Origin: Gnetum montanum | Lineage: Eukaryota; Streptophyta; Gnetopsida; Gnetales; Gnetaceae | DNA length: 60,000 nucleotides | Assembly: GCA_015680685.1 (NCBI GenBank) | Contig: MNCI01002813.1 | Location: forward strand, 1,138,048-1,198,047 | Reading direction: 5' to 3' | Part shown: one piece after another, positions 32,467-43,950 of the stretch | How the letters are laid out: each line of letters starts with the position of its first letter | How positions within the stretch are numbered: the first letter of the stretch is position 1 | Position numbers and translations under genes: made by a program | Notes under the pieces: generated by a model | The model's input: only the letters and a program-made list of their open reading frames with translations | Told to the model about the DNA's origin: nothing | Database searches by the model: none

Positions 32467-32482
32467 TGGTATCAAAGCAAGG
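32467..32482 (+). other. copia primer-binding site, initiator tRNA-Met type
   Basis: TGGTATCAAAGCAAGG matches the common plant copia primer site TGGTATCAGAGC with a single change. It lies five bases after the inferred LTR end. Confidence 0.85.
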
Positions 32483-32520
32483 TACTCCCAAATTGACTGT
32501 AATAACTCAAGAGTGGATTA

Positions 32521-32735
32521 TGGAAGAAACATTTTATAGTAAGCCAAAAAATATTTGATGGGATTGACTTCACATATTGGAAAGTACAAATGCAAGGATT
32601 ATTTGAATCCATGGAATTTTAAGTATGGCAGTCCATCATGAAAGGGTATCCCATTAACAGCTCAATAGGAACTACATTACCAAGAGGTAAGTGGTCTAAT
32701 GATGACAAAAATAAATTTATGTTTGATTCAAAGGC
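32521..32735 (+). pseudogene. start of a copia gag, truncated
   Basis: The frame reads F-D-G-I-D-F-T-Y-W-K-V-Q-M-Q-G-L-F-E-S, followed by W-Q-S-I and K-W-S-N-D-D-K-N-K-F-M-F-D-S-K-A. This is the N-terminal pattern of plant copia gag (Y-x-x-W, then W, then ending D-x-K-A). A TAA interrupts it, and it is cut by the family A LTR at 32736. I could not find the rest of the copia element to the right. Confidence 0.75.
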
Positions 32736-33622
32736 TAATGAGGATTGGAGTAGTCAAACACCCAACCATACAAGTCATAGGTATGCACAAATGACTAGAT
32801 CATAATCCATGGATAAGGTAATGTGATTACACTAGCAATTGATTAAAGTTTGGATCGTTGTCTTCCCACGTGAGCTAGTGAAATCTAAGTGTATGATTTA
32901 ACTCATGATGAGGCCATATTATTCCTAGTAAACATAACAATTATAAAATTAAATCTTAAACTAAGTAAACAAATAAAAAATCTAGTCTAGCCTAGTGTGA
33001 TGAGTATCCATTCTTAATCTTCCATTTATTTCTTGGGCTTTATATAACTACCACTGGGATTACCAAGTACTTCGCTACTGGGCGAACTAAGTGATAGCAC
33101 TACTAGGTTACCAAGTAGTTACACTTAAGTGGTCAAGATTAGTCCTACTCATTTTTCTTAACAAAAATAATGGTAGAGTGCATGGAAAAGTAAATTATCA
33201 ACTAACAAAATAGTAATAAAATTATACTAAGTCAAAGTAGTAAACATTATGCTAAGTAAATAGTAAATCTAGGAGAATGTTGCAATAGTGGAAAGTAGTT
33301 CGATCTTTATTTTTGATCACACTTGTGCCTAAGTATAAAATGCTCGAATAAAGATTCCATCCACTGGTTCACACTACACTACGAGCATTCACACTTATAA
33401 CTACTGAGTCTAACTTCAAAAAAACAAACTGAAAGAGTTTTGGTATAGGTTGACTAAATTCATTGTTCAACTATGCACCTAAGTGTCATATTTATAGGCA
33501 AGCACATGGGGAATGATATCAGATATCTAATGTCATATCATGGGCTCCGATATTGGATATGTGATATTGTGCTCCAATATCAAATGCCTAATATTGTAGC
33601 CATTGTAACATGTGATTTATCA
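32736..33622 (-). repeat. 3' LTR of a minus-strand family A element
   Basis: Its left 36 bases (TAATGAGGAT…AACCATAC) align without gaps to the left end of the LTR at 1748. Its right end, TGATTTATCA, is followed by TACCCCC, the reverse-complemented family A polypurine tract, so interior sequence lies to the right. GATATC-type repeats occupy about 33510-33600. No matching right-hand LTR is found before 39840, so the element appears truncated. Confidence 0.82.
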
Positions 33623-33860
33623 TACCCCCATGATTAACTCAAAACTTGTCCTTGAGTTAAAACAAAATGAGGATAGAGTTCCTTACAAAATTGGGAGGTA
33701 GATTTACATGACTAATTGACTATATACATGACTCTTGAATGCTGTAGTGGTGCTTTTACAAAAATTGAAACAAGACATGACATACCAAATTGTAACAAGA
33801 AAAATCTAGATGAAGCTTGATGTAGCCTTATGTAGTGCCTGGTGGTGGTTGCTCTTCCAT
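33623..33860 (-). mobile_element. 3' interior of the truncated family A element
   Basis: On the minus strand this reads like the end of the interior of the two complete family A elements, with TTTTGTAAGGAACTC and a GATGAGTTTT-like block before the polypurine tract. It carries an extra 20-25 base piece between those blocks. Confidence 0.6.
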
Positions 33861-36590
33861 CAGTGTCTTCCCCTTGTCATCAAGATTTTGGAATTTGTAT
33901 CAATTTAAGAGTGTCTAAATATTTTCTCCTTTATTCTTGGGTCATGTACCATCCATGCTTATTGCACAATGTGTGATGGACTTTGTACATCCCATGGACA
34001 TGGTAGTTATGGAAACATATGATTAGCTTTAACATACCAAGTCACGAATTACCTCCTCTCTTCTTCAAATTCTTTGGCCTTTTCTCTTAATTCATGGTAG
34101 TTTGACAATCTCTTGGCTAGGTTTGCTACTACATATTTTTGCCCCTAGTACCCAGTTTTTATTGCTTCTAATTCATAGTTTGCCACCTAAAGTTTTTGTA
34201 AAGCATCTTTGTGACTAACAAACTCTTTCTCGTACAAGGCATGTGTGACTGCTATTTGTTGTTTTAGTTCATTTCTAGGCCTACCTACTATTAACATGGT
34301 CAAGTGAGGTAACGAAGGTTAGCTAACCCCATGTACTCTTTTAAGTCCTTAATCTACAGGTCTTTGTTTTTCTCTTCTACCTAGTGGATGTGGATGTAAC
34401 TATCCAAGATGGGCTACAAGGTAGGATTTTATGTTGATATGGAACTTATTCTAGCCTTTACCATCTAAATCTCCTTTTCATTGATTTGCTTGTACATTAC
34501 CACCTAATCACAGAAATTTTCTTTAAGCCTTTCATGTTTCTTTGCCTCGTTCTGCCACATGTTGATTTCAATAGTTGATTTTTGGTGGATAACACATACC
34601 TCCTCCATTAAGAGGGTTCTATTTTCTCATGTGAGGTGACTCATGTCCTAGTTGACCCTCACCAGTTGTTCTCTTAACTAGTGGATGATTTCCTCTAGGT
34701 TATTCTTCTATTTCTTCATTGTGGTCAACCTATTATTTTTAGCAGGGAATGTTTGTTCTCTTCTTGTGTTGCAATGATTACCTTAGCATGTGCATATGTT
34801 TGGGCTTTAGCTACTAAGGCGTTTCACACCACTTTCTTCTTTTCATTCTCTATTTTCTTATTCTACTTGATTAGGTTGTTCATCTACTTTATCCTAAATT
34901 ATTTCATCTAGTTAGGTGTAATGAATTGAGTTAGGTCTCTACATTCAGCCTTTAGGGTTGTAAGCTCTTCTTGTAATTTCAAAATTTCAACTTCTACATG
35001 CTCTGCCTTGGTCTCTGCCATGACCAGTTTACCTTTGGTAGCAATTAGTTTTGAATGTACTATAGTGACATCACTTGGGATGTCAAAAAGTGTTGTCATC
35101 ACATGCACAATCTATAGTAGTCAATTGAGCACATCTTCATGATCAGTAGGAGTCATTGAGGTTCCATCTAACATTTGAGCATCTCTGGCTCCAATTAGAT
35201 TTGTCAGTGGCACAAGAAGTATGTTGAAGGATTCTTTAATATAATTTGTGATCACCTATGCTACTCCTACTACATCTTGGTGCTACATTACCACAAGTAT
35301 GGCTTCTTCTTCTATGTCTAGCATCACTTGGAATGATGTATCATTCCTAGAGATTTGTTGTGACCATTGGATCCCTTCTCCTAAGTGTAGTAAAATTTTT
35401 CCACTCACAGAATTAGAAAAAACTATGGGCTATATGACATTGTCAATAACTCTATAAATATTGGCCTCCTCCCTTATTCCCTAGCTGATATTCTTTGCAA
35501 TTACAGATGACTCATTGATGGTCCATAGTCTTGCAGTAGCAATGATGGGACTTCCTGTTGTTGCTACTATCATTCTTACTACTATTGCTATTCCTCTTAC
35601 TTATTGTTATTGTTACTATTGCTCTTGTCGTTTCTCACCTTGGTCCTTCTTGGGTAGTGTTGGTTTGAGTAGTTTAGCATATAAATAATTCTGGACCTTC
35701 CTTGGCACATCATTGGTGTGCCTTAAGATTCTAGGTCATTTACACGACTTCCAAATAAGGTAAGGAAATGGAAGTGTTGGCTTTCCTACCTTCCTTTTTT
35801 CAAACCACCTCTAAATTTCCATGAAGTAGAGTTGTGAAATATTGACATTGTATTTTCCCATTAGGATCGCACTTTCTCTAGCTACATAGTTGAACAACTT
35901 GTTTAGTCCTTTAGTTAGGAACAATTGGCATGTGCCAATTTTGAAATAGATTCGTTCCTGCAAAGTCAATTCATTGTATCCTTTCTCTTAGTTTCCATAT
36001 GTCTATTCCATCCATAGTTTCCTAGTTTCAACATTTGATCTTGTGGATAAATGTGCTATTTTTGCCCCTTCATTAGGTATGTTCAAAGCTTTTGCTATGG
36101 TCTTGACTGAGTATGAGACTGAGACTCCTCCAATGTTGACTATGGTGCCCTCTTCCTTATTATGCTAGAATAGATAGGTTTCCCTAAGGTACCATTTGAC
36201 ACTACTGATAGGTTTCCGTAAGGTACCGTTTGCGACTATCAGAAAGGATAGTCCACAGTGATGATGCCTTAAGTTGTGTCTTTATTGCTTTTGGAGTAAA
36301 CTTCAAGAATGGACCAAAGTTCATCTCCATAATGACTGTGGTTAGAATGGATTTCTCTTGGGTAGCTTGGACATAGTCTTGTGATAATATGAGGTGTTGT
36401 CATTGCACTTGTGGTTCCTCTACCTCTTGTTGGGCCAATTGTTCCATGGTAGGAGTTTCTTAATGAATGCTAAAGGATTTGGCCTCTTGCTTTGCATGTT
36501 TTGGTTCTTGTCCTCCAATTCGGCATCTACCTTGGCCTCTTGGTCATTTGCTTACACCTTGTGAGGGTCCTCCCTATGCTCCTTATTTTG
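33861..36590 (-). pseudogene. unidentified degenerate coding region with coiled coil
   Basis: The minus strand shows protein-like sequence over about 2.7 kb, broken by stops. The best piece is 34908-35108: 66 codons, rich in Glu, Lys and Leu with heptad-like spacing (E-V-E-I-L-K-L-Q-E-E-L-T-T-L-K-A), a likely coiled coil. Further charged, helix-prone segments follow down to about 34490. Upstream (35650-36300) there are pieces such as Y-F-K-I-G-T-C-Q-L-F-L-T-K-G-L-N-K-L. I do not recognise a family. It may be a captured or element-encoded extra ORF, since it lies in the interior of a minus-strand LTR element, but no second LTR confirms that. Confidence 0.4.
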
Positions 36591-37949
36591 GGATCATTTA
36601 TAATCATTAAGGATTTATAATTACTAAGGTATTTGCATATGTTATTAACACTTATATACCTTCCTCATGTCCTTAGTTACATTAAATTATTAGTTTATTA
36701 TGATTGCATAGCTAGAAAATTTTCAAGAAGCTACCACATAAGTGTTATTTTCTTTATAACCCTTTACAATTTTCTAATTTGTTATTATTCATGACTTGTA
36801 TTGATTGTTATGATTCCTTAAGAGCATTATTTAAGTGTTCTAGCCTTAATATGATTGATTTTTCATTAAAAATTTTGAGTTTCCCTTCATACTTACCCTT
36901 AAAATACCTTCTGTGCATTAGCAATTTTCAAAAAATAAAATGGCTTAGATTTTCCTCACTAGTACCTCCCACAACTAAGATGAGCGATCTAAGATCAAAT
37001 AGATTCTAAAATCATGAAAATTGGAGCGATTATGTGCAGGTTATGACTTGGGGAAGCTAGGAGGTCATAGTGAAAATCATAGAAGAAAAATGCAAAAATT
37101 TCCTTTGGCGTTAGAAGTGAAAATGAAAAATTTGGCTAAGTGTCTACCTATATATACTTTTTGTGAGATCTGATATTGTATGCAAAATTTGCAATTTTCT
37201 CCCACTTTCTTAAGGATGAAAAATGAAACTTTGTGAATTTATGGAAGGTTTAAAACTTATTCAAAGGGTCTAAGTGATGGATAGATGCCTAGTCTTCAAA
37301 AATTTATCATTGAAAGTTCATAAAGAAGGAATCTCGAGCTACAAACATTCATGAAGTGTGAATAATAATAATAAGAAGGGCAATGAGTCCATGTTATTAG
37401 AACATATAGTCTGAATAATAGGGGAAGTTTTTATTGATGTTTGTTGATGTTGGAAGGCTCAAGATGATGTGGAATCACTTAACAAGTATAAGATAGAATA
37501 GGTATACAAGTGGATCCTTCCCAAAGCAGGCTCCAACCCTTAATGCCCTTGTATAACCATGCCTAGAAGTGTCCTTAGGCACTTAAGGATTTGAATGTAA
37601 TGCATACCTATTTAGCAAAAAACACATATTAGTATCACCAAATTGAGAAATTACACTATGTTATACAAAATCACAAGTTATGATCATTCAAAGAGTGAGA
37701 TGAGGTGGGCTTATAAGGGATTGTAGGAATCAGGACATGAGGTGTCTTACCATAGGCACAATGAATTCTTGTGTTTTATTATTGGTTAAATTAATCATTA
37801 GCCTTTTTGTTGAGGATTCCAACCAAGTGCAAATCACTTTCCAGTGACATCGCATTGTTCTTGAAACACCATCAAATTCAAGCAACAACACTTCAACAAC
37901 AAATTTGTCTAAGTATTAACACAAAGGCAAAGTTTTTCTAAGTGTTTGG
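36591..37949. other. AT-rich sequence without a recognised feature
   Basis: No gene or family match. It may include the left flank of the LTR of the 47-59 kb element. Confidence 0.4.
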
Positions 37950-38790
37950 CCCAGATCCCATTGTTGGGGCTACGCTCTAGAGCATAGCTAGTGTAGCATG
38001 CAACATAGAGCTAGATTTGCAAAATTTTTTAAGTGTCAAACAGTAGTTGTGAAAATTTTTCTAAGTGTTTTGCTATGCTCACATTCCTCTTACTACATTC
38101 TCCAGTGTAGCAAGCGTAGTAGCACTCTGATGGCCAGTTTGCACTAGTGTTAAGCCAGAAGTTGTCAAGCTAGCTTGACATGAAGGAGGCAATTGCTAGA
38201 TTTTCTAACTCATGAAGCTACCCCTCTTGCTACTCTCTTAAGTGTAGCTGACATAGCAAGAATAAGGACTGCAATTTTTGGAAAATTTTTCTACCATGCT
38301 ATGCCCTATCCCATCCTACTATGCTCACTAGCATAGCAAGTGTAGCAGCAATGGACTTCAATTTTTCTTTTTGCAAGAATCACCTAACTGTTAGGCTATG
38401 CTCCAGAGTGTAGCTAGTGTAGTAGCATGGAACTACCTTCAAAAGCTTCTAGAGCTTATCAGAGGCCTTCATTCTAGCTCCAGAACTCCTCGGGCAAGAA
38501 AGATTAGCAACTTGCACTCTTTTTGTACCCCTTTCCATGTCTCAAAATTGTACCTACATTTGATCCCACTCAAAAGGGGGGAGAACATAGTTCTGGAGAA
38601 TAGCCTCAAAATTGCACTATTTTGCACTATTTATAGGTACATTGTAGTTTTGACACATGCAATATTGACATCATAGCCAAAGTTTGGTAGTCTCTCAAGG
38701 TCCACTAGAGCCCACTAGAGCATAGCACTGGTTGCTCTAGTGAGATCATAGCAAAGGTTAGCATAGCCCCACCTACCCCTTTGCCATGTG
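37950..38790. repeat. palindromic CTATGCTC/GAGCATAG repeat tract
   Basis: At least six imperfect copies of an inverted motif of the form GCTACGCTCTAGAGCATAGC with GTGTAGC…GCTAC, at about 37970, 38080, 38220, 38310, 38395 and 38720, spaced roughly 90-150 bp apart. The same signature (CTACACTCCCTAGGGAGCAT) recurs at about 55562-55760. It resembles an LTR U3 region, possibly the 5' LTR of the gypsy element at 47-59 kb, but I could not define its ends. Confidence 0.6.
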
Positions 38791-39835
38791 GCATTCGATA
38801 TACACTTCATGATAATTCTAAGCCTATAAATACCCTAGCATTCCACATTATAGGGGTTGGCAATTCATTCTAGTGGTGGGCATTTAAAGCATTTAGCTAG
38901 CAAATCCAAGTAGCAATTGGCATCTTAGAGCACCACTTAGCACTTGAGGCACCTTGATGACCTTATACACTAGAGCATATCAACAAGTTGGCAACACCTT
39001 TGTGTTCCACTCAGCATTGTAGCACACTGCAAACTTTAAGAACACCATGATAGCCAACCCAGCAAGCACAGACCTTGTATTAAACATTAGTAATCACCCT
39101 AGGACATCGTAGAGATTGTAGCTACGTTGCTACTGCACTTGTCTAGGTAGGGCCAAGGTTGTGTGCCTGCAAACCCCTCGACATTCTAGCCACCGATGTT
39201 TTTGGTCACTACAATTTTCCTAGCACTAGAAGGAGGACCTCGCCATCTCCTTCTGCATTCAATGGTAGTCCCATGTGCTCTTTGCACCTCCATTACTAGC
39301 TTCAAACTAGCGTAGACATGACACCCATATGGTTGTCTATGATCCAATTAGTGTAGGTTGGTTCCATTTGTCAGTTTCCTTGGAACCCCACAGGATAGAA
39401 GACAAAGTGTATCTCTGGCACTTGGACCCTAAACTCTGTATGCTAGGAAGGGCATAACTTATCCTCAACGTGAGAGTGTAGTAAGTTCTAGCATAGCACC
39501 AGAGTTAGAAAATTTTTTAGTAGCACTCTCAGACTTACCTATCATTTCAGCATTTCTATACTTAGTCGTTTTTAGTGATCATTATACTTAATCATTTCTT
39601 TTCCAATGTTGCACCTTTTTCATTTTCTCATAGTAGCATGAACCTCAAAGGGCCGTCAACATCCACCTCAAGAATAGTCATTGTTTGACCTATTTAATGA
39701 GAATTCATAATTGACATTCCTAGAGCTGGAGGCCCCATCTTCATGGGCAGGAAATCCCTCAAACTCCATATCCAATATCCTGAGCACATTGTTCTTGACA
39801 AAGATAAATACAACTTCCTTTGTACAAAGCTCTAG
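38791..39835 (+). other. probable 5' LTR/leader of the 47-59 kb gypsy element
   Basis: It contains CCTATAAATACC (about 38823) and 'A-rich, CACC-rich' leader-like sequence up to the insertion of the 39841-46927 element. Since that insertion carries a GAGGG duplication and is followed at once by sequence leading into gag, this stretch belongs to the older element. No primer site was recognised. Confidence 0.4.
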
Positions 39836-39840
39836 GAGGG
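39836..39840. other. target-site duplication GAGGG (left copy)
   Basis: GAGGG directly precedes the 5' LTR. The same five bases follow the 3' LTR at 46928-46932. Confidence 0.85.
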
Positions 39841-40638
39841 TGGTGGGACGCGATATTGCATGAGCTGTGATATCATGTCGTCCCCCGTGAAATCGCAGTG
39901 CACTGCCAAGTCTATAAATAAGAGGCAGCTCTCCCTTGTTTCTCATCCTAGGCTTAGACTGTAGCAAAACTCTGGCAATTTGATCCCTCCAGAGATAGAA
40001 TATTTTCCATGTGCCCATAGTAGGAGCTCCAAAATGAATGGATATTTATTAGAGCAAATATTGTACCTGGACACATGTTTGTGTACGATAATAAAGATGA
40101 ACTTATTGGATAAACCTTGCAGTGCATGGAATAGGCTAATTAGGAATTTATTTATTGTTATTTACTATTTACCATTTAAATACTTTATTAGTCATTAAAT
40201 CTTTCTCAACCCTTCTCTCTTAGTTAAGTGCCTCAGTACGACCACTTCGAGCATGTGCGTTACGCTTGGTGATCCTAGCAACAATTAGCGTTTGGTAACT
40301 AAGGTTGCATTGGTTCAGGGTGTGAATGGTAAGTGGGAACAGATATTGACGCTAGGTTAATTTAGACTTAGTTAGTTAATTAAAGTTAGTAATTAGTCTC
40401 TTCACCCTTCACCTTATCAGCATAGGAGATAAAATCGAAAAGACATAAAAATCATATACCTCAGACTTACTTAACCATACAACCATGACAACTACAAGTA
40501 AGTTTGGGAAGACAATGAATAATTAACCTTAAGTGTTCCAGAAGGCGTGTAGGCACTTAGCTTGTGGAGTTCGACCGGATCGCGCATGCTACGCTTGTAT
40601 TTGTATGGTTGAGTGTAGGGGTACCTTGCCACTCATCA
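39841..40638 (+). repeat. 5' LTR of the 39841-46927 element
   Basis: It starts TGGTGGGACG and ends CACTCATCA, with TATAAATA at 39913-39920. It is 43 bp shorter than the 3' LTR because it carries fewer GATATC repeats in U3. Confidence 0.92.
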
Positions 40639-40639
40639 T

Positions 40640-40657
40640 TGGCACTGTTGCCGGGGA
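40640..40657 (+). other. primer-binding site, tRNA-Asp type
   Basis: TGGCACTGTTGCCGGGGA lies one base after the LTR. It differs at two positions from the complement of the plant tRNA-Asp 3' end (TGGCGCCGTTGCCGGGGA). Athila-type gypsy elements use the same primer. Confidence 0.85.
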
Positions 40658-40781
40658 CTAAGTGTTTGTGCGCTAAGTAGAACATAGGAGATCACCGACA
40701 TCGTTGGGAGCTTAAATGTACCTTAGGGTTAATTAAATGAAAAATTATATAACTGGTTAAATAGCACATCGATAAGACACA

Positions 40782-42657
40782 ATGTCTTCTTCTTCTTCTC
40801 ACAAGAGCATTACACCACCTAGGGATAATACAAGAAATAGTCGGCAATCTAAAACACAACCAAAATTAGCCAATTCCTCAACAATATAGGGTGGTATATA
40901 CTCATCCCGATGATTATATACCCAATTTTACTTTTATCCTCCATCAGGATGAATAGATGTGCTGGAGAAACTTGCAAGGTAACATAGTGTTACCTCTAGA
41001 TCGTGCAGTTCCCGACATGCTCCTCTGTGCTTTGGCACAGATTGGCATGACTCAACTCTACGCCGAATAAGTTGTGGCAAATTTTGACACAAGGGATTAC
41101 CATCCCACAGAAGCACAACATATAAGGGACTTAAGGTAGGAGAGCCACCATACACTGTTGAAGGGCAAAGGGGTCCCACACGTCCTAAGTGAAATAGGAG
41201 ATGGTGAACCACTTATAACGGGTTCTTCATCAAATGATGTTCCCCCTCCAAAAGATAGTGAGGAGGTGGGGTATCAGAACCTACGCTCCATGATACACAA
41301 CCCTAGTTCTGATCCCCATGAACGCCAACTATTCACTGAGGGAACAACAACACATGGCAAGGATGGGCACTCAGATCGTCATCACGATCAGGGCTAAAGC
41401 CATAGAGGAGAAGGTAGGAAACATCCTTATGGAGATGGTTCTTCTTCTTCTTCCCCTTCTTCAAATCATTCACCCTCTCCATCCACCTCTATGCATAGTC
41501 ATAGAGAGCATAACGGTAAGGATAGAGGTAGACAAAATGAGAGACCTCAACTAGAAAGTCGAGAGAGAGGAAAAGGGCATGAAAGAAGGGAAAGTAGGGA
41601 ACAACGTAGACATCATAGACTTCATAAAAGAGATGATCATGACAAACCCCTACTTGACACCCGAAGTATGCTAGACATCATGGAGGTAGTGAGAATACCA
41701 ACAAGACATCAAAAAGATAGTCGGATGAAAAAACTTGACATGAACAATATCCCACGCTTTGAGGGGGGATACAACGCGGATCTGAAAAATCATTTACAGG
41801 CATTCCATGATGCCTGCACCTTGTAGAACATAGAAAATGAGTGGCAGAAACTAAAGTTGTGTCCTAGGACACTCATAAAGGAAGTAGAGAGTTAGTACCA
41901 ATCTTTAGAACCAGAAACCATTAAGAGGTGGAGTACAGTGTTAGAACTCTTCAACGATAAATATGAAACATACTCCAGAGTGTCTAACTTGCGTAAGCAG
42001 ATCCAAGGATGGAAGCAAGGTACTCATGAACCCTTGGATGCTACCATGGGCCGCTACTACGCATTATTACATCATTGCCCGAGCCATGGTTACACACAAC
42101 GAGATCAACTTTTCCATCTTGTAGATGGGCTAAGGTATGAAACTAGAAGAACCCTTGGGACTTATGCCCAAGGGAGACTATCAGAACTTAGATTCCATGA
42201 GATTCATCGATTTTTGGAGCAAGTAGCCAAATAAGAAGGGGAGCTACGAAAAAGGAAAAATGCGGAAGAATATAACTATGATCCTTTCCTCCAAAAGAAG
42301 GGAATGAGATTTTGCAATGAAGAGGATGAGTCACCACTCGAAGAGTTGGTGAACAAAAAAATCTTGCCGCTTCAGAAGCTAACAACGGAAGTATCAGCTA
42401 AGGTAGATGAAGTATGGAGCTCCTTAGATAGTAAAATTGAAACTATCCTAAAGATTATAGAGGAGTATAAGGAGGAACAAAGTAGTGACAAAGACAAGAA
42501 AAAGCAGAGAGATTTAGGCCCTGCATGTGACAAGGGTAAGGGGAAAATGAATATCTCCAATGAGGTTGTGGATTCAGACACAGACGATGACAGTGGATGT
42601 GAGATCTGCCAATATGACGATCCTAAGGGATGTTGTTCAATCATCTTGCATCTATAA
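40782..42657 (+). pseudogene. gag of the 39841-46927 element
   Basis: It opens M-S-S-S-S-S-H-K-S at 40782 and runs, with several stops and frame changes, through a charged Arg/His/Glu-rich stretch (41490-41690), the capsid core (M-N-N-I-P-R-F-E-G-G-Y-N-A at 41740; L-E-L-F-N-D-K-Y-E-T-Y-S-R-V at 41944; L-V-D-G-L-R-Y-E-T-R-R-T-L-G at about 42118), an acidic/Lys-rich helical part (42304-42540) and a terminal G-C-E-I-C-Q-Y-D-D-P-K-G-C-C (42598-42640). In-frame stops at about 41824, 41893 and 42232 separate otherwise aligned blocks, several of them explained by single transitions (for example W or Q to stop). The product would be the structural capsid protein. Confidence 0.87.
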
Positions 42658-43329
42658 GAGTCTGGGGTGTACGCACTCAACCTGAGACTTAACCAACGAC
42701 AGACACCCCGAAGGTTACCTTATCCCTAAGGTAACCCAAGAAAATTCCACCAACCATTGACGTACTATCCAAGTGGAACTCCACAACCCATTAGACAACA
42801 TCAGTAGTGGCAATACCCATAGTCATGGGGGATGCCACTATCGAAACAATAGTACCCTTACCGACAACCAAACCCATATGGATACTACGTGCAACAACCA
42901 ATTTCTCCAAATGACTCCATGGATCACACAACTCCCCAACATCACTACCAAGTTCGGGAGTACTTTAGAAGGATGCCTTCTCCTCCGAGAGATGCTCCAC
43001 ATCCATACCATCCTCCTAATCCATCTACACCTCTTCCACTAGTAGTTCTCATACCTCCTACTCCAACAATGCAAGGGGAACTCCCCACTCAACCGCAGCA
43101 ACGTAACGCTATGAGAGCCGTAACTATTCAACCTGCTGCTAGTTTTGACAACTGCAAAAAGAGAAGACCTTTATTCAGAACCAAAAGCCTAGAAAAGCTC
43201 TCACAACCACAAGCAGTTGAGACTACAACCACTCCTTCAACATACAAGGCTTTGGAGCACCCTTCAGTCCAACAATAGAGCTCAACGCATACGGTTATGT
43301 TAACACATACTGTAACCGATTGGATCAAG
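42658..43329 (+). pseudogene. Pro/Thr/His-rich gag-protease linker
   Basis: The frame at 42889-43278 encodes a Pro/Thr/Gln-rich segment (P-S-P-P-R-D-A-P-H-P-Y-H-P-P-N-P-S-T-P), like the tail at about 8770-9170 of the sister element. It is presumably a flexible linker between capsid and protease. Confidence 0.6.
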
Positions 43330-43950
43330 GTAGGCCACCTTTCCAGGAAACTATCTAACCCTGGAAGCCCCTTAATCTACCTCCAATTCACTGGGAACAA
43401 ACCACATAAGGCTCTTCTTGACTCAGGTTCTAGAGTTAACTTAATATCACAAGAAATGTATCAAGCCTAGAATGTGCCCCAACTTAAGAAGAGCAACATT
43501 CAACTAGAGTTCGCAGACAAGTCCATCATCATTCCCTTGGGCTTGGTGGAGGAAATTATTACCACTGTGTGTGGTTGGTCATACCTAGCTGATTTCCTGA
43601 TGATAGAGGTCAACAGGAATGAAGGGGACTTCCCAATTATAATGGGAAGGCCATGGATGAGTACAATAGATGTGTACCTAGGGATCTGCGATCTTTCCTT
43701 GGAGATATCTAAGGTAAATATTTATGGAAAGATTGAGAAGAAGAAATTTCCATGCATCACATACAGTGACTCAGAGGGTGATGACATGCAGGATTCATGG
43801 GTGATGCAAAATTTAACATCTCTTGCATGTAACCAGTGTGCACCAGAGGATAACATTCAAAGGTGCCTGTATGTAGCAATCACACAACAAGAGAACAGCC
43901 AGTGGTTGACAATTGGTCAAGGAAGCAGCCCACCAACATGCATGGAATGA
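43330..43950 (+). pseudogene. aspartic protease of the 39841-46927 element
   Basis: Catalytic L-L-D-S-G-S-R-V-N-L-I-S lies at about 43414-43449, a standard D-S-G active site. One TAG at about 43468 breaks the frame, then 43474-43947 stays open with a flap-like region and I-I-M-G-R-P-W-M-S-T-I-D (about 43635), the second retropepsin landmark. The tail is acidic (Y-S-D-S-E-G-D-D) and then unrelated. An active version would process gag. No RT follows. Confidence 0.85.

Noticed and set aside
39668-40018. 116-codon minus-strand frame
   Set aside because: It crosses the GAGGG insertion junction into the 5' LTR, so it cannot be an ancestral gene.
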